Shown piece after piece: positions 1-7,825 of a DNA stretch of 19,598 nt (within the stretch, counting starts at the first letter, position 1; the number at the start of each line of letters is the position of its first letter). The position numbers were made by a program, and so were the translations under genes. The notes under the pieces are model-generated. The model had not been told where the DNA came from. It did no database searches and worked only from the letters and a program-made list of their open reading frames with translations. Origin of the DNA: Aquirhabdus sp. (GTDB lineage Bacteria > Pseudomonadota > Gammaproteobacteria > Pseudomonadales > Moraxellaceae); contig JASLGO010000097.1 of assembly GCA_030150135.1 (NCBI GenBank), positions 1 to 19,598 of the forward strand, given 5' to 3'.

Positions 1-666
1 ACCAGCTAATGACTCATCATGCGTCACAATCAAGAGTGCCATCCCCAAATCACGACGCAACTCACCGAGCAATACAAGAATATCGCTTGCAGTCCGTCGA
101 TCCAGATTTCCTGTCGGCTCATCCGCAAGCACGATTGCAGGCTGAGTCACTAGCGCACGAGCAAGAGCCACACGCTGACGCTCTCCACCAGACAACTCAC
201 CAGGCTTATGATCCAACCGATGACCTAATCCGACACGCTTAAGCAAATCAACTGCACGAACGCGCGCTTCATCAACATTGACATCTCGGCGGAAAAGTAA
301 CGGCATCGTGACATTCTCAACTGCATCGAATTCAGGCAGCAAATGATGGAATTGATAAACAAAACCCAAAGAACGATTTCGAACATCTCCACGCTGCGTT
401 TCATTCATCGCGCTGAGTAACTCACCTTGCACACGCACTTCACCTGTGGTGGGCAAATCTAAGCCACCAAGTAGATGCAACAATGTACTTTTTCCTGAAC
501 CACTCGATCCAATAATCGACACAAACTCACCAGCCGCAACAGACAATTCCAGTCCATGTAAAATCGTGACCTTATTTTTACCTTCGGTAAAGGTCTTCGA
601 CAAATTAGACGCAGCTAATACAGGAACTTGAGAGTTTGTTGGACTTGTTGGAACTGAATTATTCAT
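1..666 (-). CDS. lolD: Lipoprotein-release ABC transporter ATPase LolD (3' end cut by window)
   Basis: ATPase of the inner-membrane LolCDE complex, which hydrolyses ATP to extract outer-membrane lipoproteins and hand them to LolA. The 222 visible residues contain, in order, Walker A GSSGSGKST (53-61), the Q-loop glutamine near 105, the ABC signature LSGGE (158-162), Walker B IVLADEP (178-184) followed by TGNLD, and the switch histidine in LLIVTHD (about 216). The family is about 225-235 residues long, so only a few C-terminal residues are missing beyond base 1. The start is the ATG at 664-666, giving MNNSVPTSPT. It overlaps the end of lolC by 8 bases, which suggests translational coupling. 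The call is firm because the signature motifs and the lolC neighbour agree. Confidence 0.96.
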   Translation of the reverse strand, partial: MNNSVPTSPTNSQVPVLAASNLSKTFTEGKNKVTILHGLELSVAAGEFVSIIGSSGSGKSTLLHLLGGLDLPTTGEVRVQGELLSAMNETQRGDVRNRSLGFVYQFHHLLPEFDAVENVTMPLLFRRDVNVDEARVRAVDLLKRVGLGHRLDHKPGELSGGERQRVALARALVTQPAIVLADEPTGNLDRRTASDILVLLGELRRDLGMALLIVTHDESLAG

Positions 667-1894
667 AACGGAGCGCCTCCGCAGGTTGAATCCTGGCAGC
701 TCGACGCGCAGGATAAATCGTTGCCAAGAAACTCAGTACCAAAGACACACTCACGATGAGCACGACATCCTGCCAACGCAATTGTGATGGCAAATAATTG
801 ACAAAATACGCATCAAACAGATGCAAACCGAATGTAGTGTTGATCCAACCTAAGAATCGACTAATACCTAACGCCGCACCAACCCCCAAGATCGCACCAG
901 AAATCGTACCAAAAGCACCAATTACAACGCCTTGTACCATAAAAATTCGAGTAATGGTTTTCGGCGAAGCTCCTAATGTGCGCAAAATCGCAATATCGGC
1001 TTTTTTATCCGTAACGACCATGACCAGACTCGATACAATATTAAACGCAGCGACCAAGACGATTAAAAACAGCAACAGGCTCACCATCGCTTTTTCCATC
1101 TGAATCGCATTAAACAAATTCCCTTGAGTTTGTGTCCAATCTGACGCATAGAAATTATTTGGCAACTCAGCCGCAAAATTACTCGCCACATCACGCGCAA
1201 CAAACAAATCATCCAGTTTCATCCGTACACCCTGCGCGCCATCAGGGATTCTGAGCAGCTTCGCTGCATCATTCAACGCGATATACCCTAAACTCGAATC
1301 CACCTCAGCACCGATGCTAAAGATTCCAACTACGGTAAACCGCTTAAACCGAGGCACGATCCCCGCTGGCGAAGCTGTCGCCTCAGGTAAAACAAGCGTC
1401 ACTTTATCGCCTAATTGCAGACCTAAGTTTTCTGCCATCGTTTTCCCAACCACGATGCCAAATTCACCATCAACCAAACTATTGAGTGAACCTGCGATCA
1501 TGTGGTCTTGGATAATTGAAACTTTCTTCTCAAGATCAGGCTCAATTCCACTGATCATAATCCCCGCAACTTGCCCTTGTGCGGTTAACATCCCTTGCAC
1601 CTGCGTGAAAGGGGCAGCACCCACAACATGCGGTTGTTGTTCAGCTTTTGCAACCAATCTTGGCCAATCCACGATCACCTGATTCGATGAAACAGTAGCC
1701 TGTGGAATCATGCCCAGAATACGCGTCTTCAGCTCCCGATCAAAACCATTCATCACCGACAATACAGTAATCAGGACTGCAACACCCAGCATCAGCCCCA
1801 AAATAGAAACCAAAGCAATGAATGAAATAAAATGATTGCTACGCTGTGCTCGGGTATAGCGTAAACCAACGAACAACGAGACCGGTTTAAACAT
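659..1894 (-). CDS. lolC: Lipoprotein-release ABC transporter permease (LolC/LolE type)
   Basis: Membrane subunit of the LolCDE lipoprotein-release machine. The chosen start is the ATG at 1892-1894 (MFKPVSLFVGLRYTRAQ), giving 411 residues, close to the roughly 400-415 of the family. The frame stays open to a TTG at 1984, but those 30 extra residues do not look like the family N-terminus. One membrane segment lies at about residues 20-43, followed by a large periplasmic MacB-like domain. Three C-terminal membrane segments form the FtsX-like domain, and the protein ends in PARRAARIQPAEALRYE, typical of the family. It is the first gene of a lolC-lolD pair with an 8-base overlap. Only one permease gene is seen here, so it could be LolC, LolE or a single LolF-type permease; the sequence alone does not decide this. 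Confidence 0.93.
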   Translation of the reverse strand: MFKPVSLFVGLRYTRAQRSNHFISFIALVSILGLMLGVAVLITVLSVMNGFDRELKTRILGMIPQATVSSNQVIVDWPRLVAKAEQQPHVVGAAPFTQVQGMLTAQGQVAGIMISGIEPDLEKKVSIIQDHMIAGSLNSLVDGEFGIVVGKTMAENLGLQLGDKVTLVLPEATASPAGIVPRFKRFTVVGIFSIGAEVDSSLGYIALNDAAKLLRIPDGAQGVRMKLDDLFVARDVASNFAAELPNNFYASDWTQTQGNLFNAIQMEKAMVSLLLFLIVLVAAFNIVSSLVMVVTDKKADIAILRTLGASPKTITRIFMVQGVVIGAFGTISGAILGVGAALGISRFLGWINTTFGLHLFDAYFVNYLPSQLRWQDVVLIVSVSLVLSFLATIYPARRAARIQPAEALRYE

Positions 1895-2225
1895 AGACAA
1901 GTTCCAACCACCAGAAAATAAAGCTAAAGTAATAATAAATAACCGATCAAAACGATGCGTAGAATACCCTATCCCTAAACTCAATTCTGTATGAGTTGAT
2001 TAGTGAGACCCTGTTATACAAATTTAGATTTAAAGCGAATCGTAAATTTGCACAACAAATCACCTCAAGATGTTTGATATTTACGAATAAACCCATGATA
2101 ATGCCACCTGCACTCATTTTTTAGACTAAAAATCGAGTGCATGACATATAAAATCAAAGTAGTGCTCAGTCGCAGTGATGCGATGTTAAATGAAGAAACA
2201 TTCAATAAAGAAGCAAGGATAAACC
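1895..2225. other. Intergenic region between divergent lolCD and the PilZ gene
   Basis: This 331-base spacer must carry the promoters of both divergent genes. Toward lolC (minus strand) there is a possible -10 TATAAC (complement of 2013-2018). It is flanked by an 8-bp inverted repeat, caaattta at 2019-2026 against taaatttg at 2043-2050. Toward the PilZ gene there is an imperfect hairpin at 2110-2140 and a possible -10 at 2147-2154. No convincing coding sequence or RNA gene is visible. Confidence 0.5.
2110..2154 (+). promoter_or_regulatory. Candidate promoter with an overlapping palindrome, upstream of the PilZ gene
   Basis: TATAAAAT at 2147-2154 resembles a -10 element. Just upstream is an imperfect palindrome: gcactcattttt at 2110-2121 pairs with aaaaatcgagtgc at 2128-2140, twelve base pairs with one bulged C. 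The palindrome would cover the -35 position, as an operator often does. No good -35 box is visible, so the promoter call is tentative. Confidence 0.3.
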
Positions 2226-2855
2226 ATGGATGCGCTCCACCGCGACGACTTAATCAGCTCCGATGAGAACTCTGAGCGCCGACTATTATCTCGTATCAAT
2301 GACTCCATGCGAATCAATTATCAGTTGATTACTCGCACCAGTGCCATGAAAGATCCTTACGACTCTGAATTTGCACTACCTCGTTATTTTCTATTACTTG
2401 CAGAATTAGATGAGTTAGAAAGCGTACAAAGACTCACGCTTGCCGACATTGAAAAAGAGCAACCCGCGATTGCACTGGTTCTACAACTCATGAATCAAAA
2501 AATCGAGCTACTCACGGGTTCACTCTATGACAGCATGGTCGAATCACTGTTACCCACGCCGACTCGAGTCAATATTTCTGAAAGCGGTTTATCGTTTTAT
2601 GCACGTGAACGTATCCCTGCGGGCACGCACATGCACCTGACGATCAGTCACCCTCAAAATGCATTCCATCTTGCTGCAACAGCCCGAACAGTGTATTCCG
2701 AAGAAGAAGATCTGGAGGGTTTCCGCACGGGTGCTTATTTTATCAGCCTACATCCACATGACCGTGCGAAACTTGCGGAATGTATCGCACTGAAGTCAAA
2801 AGAAGAAGAAAGCTTACAAGAGTACGAACTACCTGATACGTTCAGACCTGAGTAA
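2226..2855 (+). CDS. Atypical PilZ-domain protein, possible c-di-GMP effector
   Basis: A 209-residue cytoplasmic protein with no signal peptide. The start is ATG 2226, preceded by AAGGA at 2215-2219. It has RLLSR (19-23), fitting the RxxxR half of the PilZ c-di-GMP-binding motif, and NISESG (116-121), fitting the (D/N)xSxxG half. A beta-rich stretch typical of PilZ domains follows. In ordinary PilZ domains the two halves lie about 25-35 residues apart. Here they are over 90 apart, separated by a mostly helical stretch (about residues 50-110). This resembles atypical tetramer-forming PilZ domains (tPilZ, the Xanthomonas XC6012 type), some of which do not bind c-di-GMP. Ligand binding is therefore uncertain. 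The gene stands alone, convergent with the secreted-protein operon and sharing its terminator. I infer a role in surface or motility signalling. Confidence 0.75.
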   Translation: MDALHRDDLISSDENSERRLLSRINDSMRINYQLITRTSAMKDPYDSEFALPRYFLLLAELDELESVQRLTLADIEKEQPAIALVLQLMNQKIELLTGSLYDSMVESLLPTPTRVNISESGLSFYARERIPAGTHMHLTISHPQNAFHLAATARTVYSEEEDLEGFRTGAYFISLHPHDRAKLAECIALKSKEEESLQEYELPDTFRPE

Positions 2856-2893
2856 TATCGCGCATACAACATCACATTAGAAACATTACAGAT

Positions 2894-2947
2894 AAAAGTA
2901 CCAATAAAAAAGCAGCCATTTTAGGCTGCTTTTTTATTGGTACTTTT
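2894..2947. terminator. Two-way Rho-independent terminator, perfect 24-bp stem
   Basis: Bases 2894-2917 and 2924-2947 are perfect reverse complements around the six-base loop atttta. The GC core is gcagcc/ggctgc, flanked by runs of A and T, so it can end transcription on both strands. It lies between the convergent PilZ gene and the last gene of the secreted-protein operon. Confidence 0.9.
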
Positions 2948-2988
2948 ACCCCATTCTAAAATCTAGCAACTTTTAGGTCAGATACCAT

Positions 2989-4557
2989 CTAACAAAATTT
3001 CAGACCACTATAACAATTAGGCACAGGAACCTGCTGCAAATTTAAAGATGGCACACCAACACCTGGATTACCTAAAGCAGAGAGCACTGTACTAATACCG
3101 CTTAAACTTACAGAAGCCGTGGATAATGGATTTGTAGCAGTTCCGCCAATCGTTGCCGTTGGAACAGAAAGCCACCAACCTTGCTGGGCAGCAATGGATT
3201 GTTGTGTGATTGCAGGTTGATTGTTACTGGAATTAAGGAACTGTGTAGTCGTTGGGAACGAATAGACACCCGTAGAACCAACCTGAGGCCACGTAATCTG
3301 CATACTATTTAAGGACAACAGAAGTCCTTGAGTGGCATTACTACTTGCAACCAGATTATGCACATCGATTAAATTCTGCGGTAAAATCCGAGCATATCCT
3401 GGACTAAGAATACTAGCCAGACCACCAATATTAGTAAGATCCAGCTCTAAAGACCCCATACTGAGTCCTGTCATACGACTACCTGATGCATACTGAAAAT
3501 ATGTACCTGTAGCCCTGCCGCTCGTAGGGTCGTTCCCACCAATCCCACAATGTCCATAAGCATCACAAACCCCATTCGCTGGCTGAAAGTTATTACCTGT
3601 CGCATTATGTGCATTCAGAAATAAATTACCACTTCCATCCGCAATCAGGGTTCCTGAAATCGTCGTCGGAATTTGCAAGTTAGCTACCTGAACCTCAAAG
3701 TTACCACTTAAAGTATTAATTCCCGTTTCACCACCAGTTGCAGTCGATGTCGTATTACGCGTATCAGTTCTAGTACACGTTCCACCAAACAAATTACCAC
3801 AGCCTGATGTAGTCGTACTAACAGTACCACCCGATTTTGCTGTAACAAACGCAGTTCCTCCTGGAGTACCAGGGTTATAGCTATAGGAAACCCCGCCTGA
3901 TTGCGTTGTTGCATTCAAAGCAGAGGTTGGGGTTGCAGGTGTAGGCGGAGTACAACTACTGAACGCGCCATAGCTACAACTTGAAGATGTACTTGCAGAA
4001 TAATTGACAGAAGTGGATGGTGGATTCTGTCCGACAGATAGCATCGCATTAGCATTCTGGGCACCAAAGGCGACCCCTATCAGATGGCGTGTAGCGAGAC
4101 TGGTTGGGTTCTGGATCGCCAACTGAAAGAAAGGATTTTGCATTGTCGCATCCGAATCAGCAAAAGTACCACTTGGTCCCGCCGTAGTGCCTGTCAATCT
4201 CACTTGAGACAAGTCAATATCACAACCTGGTCCTTTTACACCACCACAGCCTAATTGTAGGCGATTGATATTGGCATTTAATGATATTGTGCCATTCAAA
4301 CCGAGAGTGAAAAAACCAACATTGTTAGGATTTCCATTGCTACCGTTATTTGGATTACTTAGATCAGTAGGACCAATATAATTGGTATAAAATGCTGACT
4401 GCCCTGTGGTTGCACTTAAGTCCCCATCATCCATGGGTTGCAGAGCATGTGCAGCAAGTGGCAATGTAACCCCTGTCAACATCACACCTATACATAAGGT
4501 ATTCGATATTCTCTGCACATTTGCAAGCCTTATCGTGCGTACTTTTAGCCAGTTCAT
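2989..4557 (-). CDS. Secreted Fil/DUF6160-like surface protein, fourth gene of operon
   Basis: A 522-residue exported protein of unknown molecular function. The start is ATG 4555-4557 (MNWLKVRT), with an excellent GAGGAG ribosome site (complement of 4565-4570) seven bases upstream; in-frame ATGs at 4587 and 4617 lack one. Residues 1-38 form a signal peptide ending AHA, followed at once by LQPMDDGDLSATTGQ, the motif shared with the three upstream genes. The mature part is rich in Gly, Ser, Thr and Asn. It has ten cysteines in five close pairs (Cx7C three times, Cx5C, Cx6C), the last at the very C-terminus. LNANINRLQLGCGG and the NPF..AIQNP segment resemble, from memory, Acinetobacter proteins encoded in or near the fil 'putative pilus' cluster. 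I cannot assign a specific fil gene. An extracellular or outer-membrane location is inferred. Confidence 0.85.
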   Translation of the reverse strand: MNWLKVRTIRLANVQRISNTLCIGVMLTGVTLPLAAHALQPMDDGDLSATTGQSAFYTNYIGPTDLSNPNNGSNGNPNNVGFFTLGLNGTISLNANINRLQLGCGGVKGPGCDIDLSQVRLTGTTAGPSGTFADSDATMQNPFFQLAIQNPTSLATRHLIGVAFGAQNANAMLSVGQNPPSTSVNYSASTSSSCSYGAFSSCTPPTPATPTSALNATTQSGGVSYSYNPGTPGGTAFVTAKSGGTVSTTTSGCGNLFGGTCTRTDTRNTTSTATGGETGINTLSGNFEVQVANLQIPTTISGTLIADGSGNLFLNAHNATGNNFQPANGVCDAYGHCGIGGNDPTSGRATGTYFQYASGSRMTGLSMGSLELDLTNIGGLASILSPGYARILPQNLIDVHNLVASSNATQGLLLSLNSMQITWPQVGSTGVYSFPTTTQFLNSSNNQPAITQQSIAAQQGWWLSVPTATIGGTATNPLSTASVSLSGISTVLSALGNPGVGVPSLNLQQVPVPNCYSGLKFC

Positions 4558-4603
4558 CACACTGCTCCTCAAAAAATCGTTCTTCATCTGTGTTTGCTGC
4601 CAC

Positions 4604-7030
4604 TTAATGAGTAACATTAATATTCACTGGCGTTAACGTCAGATTACTTTGAATTGTTCCTCCTGTCAGAACAATGTTGCCCACAGGCTGCGCACCGCCA
4701 ACCACCCCAGCTGCATTTTTTGCTCCGACAGGATAGAAATCCAGCGTGGTCAGTAGCTCATTACCTTGAATATTTGACGGGTTAACCGTTAAATATGTGC
4801 GAAGTGTGGCACTATTGACTGGTGTATTTGCAGAGATACCACTAATATTATCTGGATTATAAGGATTAGCTACTGAACCAACAAAAATCTGACTACCTGA
4901 ACCGATTTGCAGACGACCAGTCATATTATCCAAGCCCATCGCGGAACCACTATTATCAATGATACGGTAGAAGTTACCGCCTGCATTCGCCTGATTTGGC
5001 GCACCATTGTTTACCGTTCCCGCCAATGTCAGATCAACGCCAAATCCAAGCGAGTTAGAGGCGCTTTGGCTGGTAATTAGACTTAACTGATTCGTGGTAT
5101 TGTTAGTAGCATCACTCTGTAAGCCCAGATTCATAGTAAACAATGTATCTTTATTGTCCGTATATTTCGGATACGTCATCCCTGCTGTATAAAATGAATA
5201 TGATGAATACCCTGTAGCAGCTCCCTCTGCCCCTGGCAGAAAACCAGTTGCCAAACCTGCTTTCATCGCCAACATAAAGTTAGGTAGAGTGAGATTGAGA
5301 CAATTACTATTTACAGGACAACCCAAGTTAGGCGTATTACCACTATTTGTCAGAGACATGACACCATTTGCTGTCATATATAAATTGATGTCGCGTAAAC
5401 CAACATATTGCTTATTGACAGTATCCGCTAAAAAGAATGCGCTGCTTTGTACATCGCTCGCAGGTGTATTCCCTGTTTCTCCGATTTGATTATTATTACC
5501 TGTCATTGCTAGTGCCAGTGAATATGCTATATTCGTGCTCGTATTAGCATTCAAAGTCATATTTCCATTGACATTATATAAAACTGGCATAATAGCAAAT
5601 CCAGTCGCTGCGGTTCCTGTTGTACACGTCGTTGTTCCTGTACACAATCCAACACCGTTCTGGTAAAACTGAGTTTGTAGTGGCACACCCTGAATACTCA
5701 ATCCACGCACCGCAAAAAGTAAACTGCCGCTAGCAGGCACTGTAATACTCTGCAAGTCAGTCGTAGTATCTCCTGCCAACGTACTATTAAAGTAATTCAT
5801 CTGCCCCGCCACAGCTCCATTAGAGCCTGTCAGCACTGTAGGTACTGGCATAATAAGTTTAGTCGTCGATGAGGTCACCAGATTGAGATAGACATTACCT
5901 GTAGTAATCGTAGGATTAGTCGTCGATGTTACATTCGAAAATGGTACAAAGTTACTCATATCCACCCCATAGCCACCTGTACCAGCCCCGCCAAGGAAGA
6001 GAGAGAACGCATTTGAACCAGTACCACTTTGGAGGCTTGCAGTCATATTGGCAGCGATAGCATTACCACCGCCAGCACTCCCTAAAATACTACTATTAGC
6101 CGTACCACCAACCGTACCACCCACATTATCTTGGACACCCGAAGCACTTGCACCACGCACCGTAAGATCCAGTGTAGGTAGGCTGCCCGATACACCAAAT
6201 GCAAGACCTGTACTAGCTTGAGATGGACCTGAAGATGACACAGCAGTCCCTGATGCCATAGTCAATGACGTCTGCAAACCAGCATTGATTGGAATTCCAC
6301 TCGTTGTCCATGAACCAGGTGCTGTCAGAGTTACACCCCCACCCGTTACACCACTTGTGCTGAAGCGAAAGCCATCCGTAGCATCAATCCAAATACGACC
6401 CGTGGCGTTGATATTGGCATAAATATCCGAAGCAATGAGTTGATTACCATTAGATGCGAAATAAATATTTCCTTTCTGAAGTAGTAGTTTTAAAGTTGCG
6501 CCACCTTGGCTGTTAAGCAAACCATTGGTAGTGACAAGACTCGCGGTTAATGGATTCAATGTCTGTACAGTCAGAGCACCTAATGAAGTTCCACACCCGC
6601 TAGGAGCACCTGTAGTTACACCACTACAAAGCACGACTGTAGGTGCTTGAAAGAGTATTGGAGAAAGGTTAACAAGGTTGATACTCAAAGCTGGTATCGT
6701 ACCGCTAGAGCCAGTATTGACCTGTATTTGAGCAGTAAATGGACTAGTATTTGGATTACCAGTGACAGTGACGTTTTGCAGCGCAAATGCACTTCCAACA
6801 GATGAACTCGTCGTCGGATCTTGCCAATAAATAGAATTTGCAGCAACCGATGAAGCTTGTACATTGAGAGCAATACCATCAGCACCCGTAGTATTACTTA
6901 AGACCTGATCATCTATCGCCTGCATTGCATATAATGGCGTTGCAAAAAAAGATGTCGTACATATACCCAACATCATGACGTGAAGCAAAGGAGATTGCCG
7001 CAAGAAAAATCGTTTATTTCGTGAAGACAT
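4604..7030 (-). CDS. Large secreted Thr/Asn/Gly-rich protein with the shared post-signal motif, third gene of operon
   Basis: An 808-residue exported protein, the largest of the four-gene set. The start is ATG 7028-7030 (MSSRNKRFFLRQ), with GGAGGG (complement of 7038-7043) seven bases upstream; upstream in-frame ATGs at 7048 and 7060 are less well placed. The start lies 17 bases inside the end of the preceding gene and its ribosome site is within that gene, so coupled translation is likely. The signal peptide spans 1-35 (ending PLYA), then MQAIDDQVLSNTTGA, the family motif. The rest is low-charge, beta-strand-like sequence with six cysteines in three pairs (Cx10C, Cx5C, Cx5C). It ends in TPVNINVTH. 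No enzymatic motif, LPxTG, lipobox, obvious C-terminal membrane anchor or internal repeat array was seen. A surface-structure or adhesive role is inferred only from composition and neighbours. Confidence 0.85.
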   Translation of the reverse strand: MSSRNKRFFLRQSPLLHVMMLGICTTSFFATPLYAMQAIDDQVLSNTTGADGIALNVQASSVAANSIYWQDPTTSSSVGSAFALQNVTVTGNPNTSPFTAQIQVNTGSSGTIPALSINLVNLSPILFQAPTVVLCSGVTTGAPSGCGTSLGALTVQTLNPLTASLVTTNGLLNSQGGATLKLLLQKGNIYFASNGNQLIASDIYANINATGRIWIDATDGFRFSTSGVTGGGVTLTAPGSWTTSGIPINAGLQTSLTMASGTAVSSSGPSQASTGLAFGVSGSLPTLDLTVRGASASGVQDNVGGTVGGTANSSILGSAGGGNAIAANMTASLQSGTGSNAFSLFLGGAGTGGYGVDMSNFVPFSNVTSTTNPTITTGNVYLNLVTSSTTKLIMPVPTVLTGSNGAVAGQMNYFNSTLAGDTTTDLQSITVPASGSLLFAVRGLSIQGVPLQTQFYQNGVGLCTGTTTCTTGTAATGFAIMPVLYNVNGNMTLNANTSTNIAYSLALAMTGNNNQIGETGNTPASDVQSSAFFLADTVNKQYVGLRDINLYMTANGVMSLTNSGNTPNLGCPVNSNCLNLTLPNFMLAMKAGLATGFLPGAEGAATGYSSYSFYTAGMTYPKYTDNKDTLFTMNLGLQSDATNNTTNQLSLITSQSASNSLGFGVDLTLAGTVNNGAPNQANAGGNFYRIIDNSGSAMGLDNMTGRLQIGSGSQIFVGSVANPYNPDNISGISANTPVNSATLRTYLTVNPSNIQGNELLTTLDFYPVGAKNAAGVVGGAQPVGNIVLTGGTIQSNLTLTPVNINVTH

Positions 7031-7769
7031 TGATCTGCCCTCCGACATAAAGATTGCCATTCATCGTCACCCCCATCAATCCCGTCTCCTTCCCCACGTC
7101 ATACGTATTTGCAGAGTAATATGGTTGTGTAGAGTTCGTATTCTGATAGACCGCTTGTTGGTAATAAGTTTTTTGATTATCTATAGCCATATAGGAAGCA
7201 TTCGCAGTCGTCCAGCGCCCAGTTGCAGGATTACAATCTGTACCAGAACCACTTGCACTACTGGTGTAACAAGGATTGACCGCTAATGACAACGTATAAC
7301 TTACGTTTTTAAATTGAATTGCCGTATTGTTAGCATTTGCTGCCGCAAATGTCGTTGGCATACTAAATACCAAAGAAGACTGAGCAGCTGTAGAAGACGT
7401 TTGTACCGCAGAACCATACAATGTTAACTGTGGAATATTGATATAACCATTAAAACCCTTAAAAAGCAACCAATTCGGGACATTATTAATCTGGAGACCT
7501 AAACGACAAAATGTATCATTTGTACCCGCCACACCACCCGCACCAACACAACTCGTATTTGGCACTCCAGGAGCAGTCTGGTTAATCATCATAGACAAAG
7601 ACATTTGCACTGCCGTCTGCGTAACAGTTCCTTCGCCTTCTATGGTAGATAGCGTTTTATCATCCAGTGTTTGTAGTGCAGCACTTACAGGGGCAGAGAG
7701 ACCCGCTAGCAATCCAATACAGCTCAAAGACACCCACCACGCTGAACGACTTATCACTATACGACTCAT
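7014..7769 (-). CDS. Small secreted protein with the shared post-signal motif, second gene of operon
   Basis: A 251-residue exported protein. The start is ATG 7767-7769 (MSRIVISRSA), with AGAGGA (complement of 7778-7783) eight bases upstream. Residues 1-30 form a signal peptide ending PVSA, followed by ALQTLDDKTLSTIEGE, the most divergent copy of the family motif (Glu replaces the usual Thr before Gly). The mature chain has four cysteines in two pairs, Cx15C near the N-terminus and Cx13C in the middle. It contains many Asn, Thr, Ser and Tyr residues and ends in GNLYVGGQINVFTK. There is a 56-base gap after the first gene and a 17-base overlap with the next. Its small size suggests a minor subunit or accessory partner of the larger proteins, but that is inference. 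I do not recognise a named family with certainty. Confidence 0.82.
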   Translation of the reverse strand: MSRIVISRSAWWVSLSCIGLLAGLSAPVSAALQTLDDKTLSTIEGEGTVTQTAVQMSLSMMINQTAPGVPNTSCVGAGGVAGTNDTFCRLGLQINNVPNWLLFKGFNGYINIPQLTLYGSAVQTSSTAAQSSLVFSMPTTFAAANANNTAIQFKNVSYTLSLAVNPCYTSSASGSGTDCNPATGRWTTANASYMAIDNQKTYYQQAVYQNTNSTQPYYSANTYDVGKETGLMGVTMNGNLYVGGQINVFTK

Positions 7770-7825
7770 GACTTCAATCCTCTGCTTGCTTCATCCATGC
7801 CTACACTCATTGCGTCTTTATACGC

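Noticed and set aside
446..1682. Plus-strand open frames of 61-122 codons opposite lolD and lolC
   Set aside because: They are shadows of the well-recognised lol genes, without ribosome sites or protein-like features.
4558..4617. Longer start for the 522-residue secreted protein (ATG at 4617 or 4587)
   Set aside because: Neither has a good ribosome site, while ATG 4557 has GAGGAG at seven bases and leaves a normal signal peptide.
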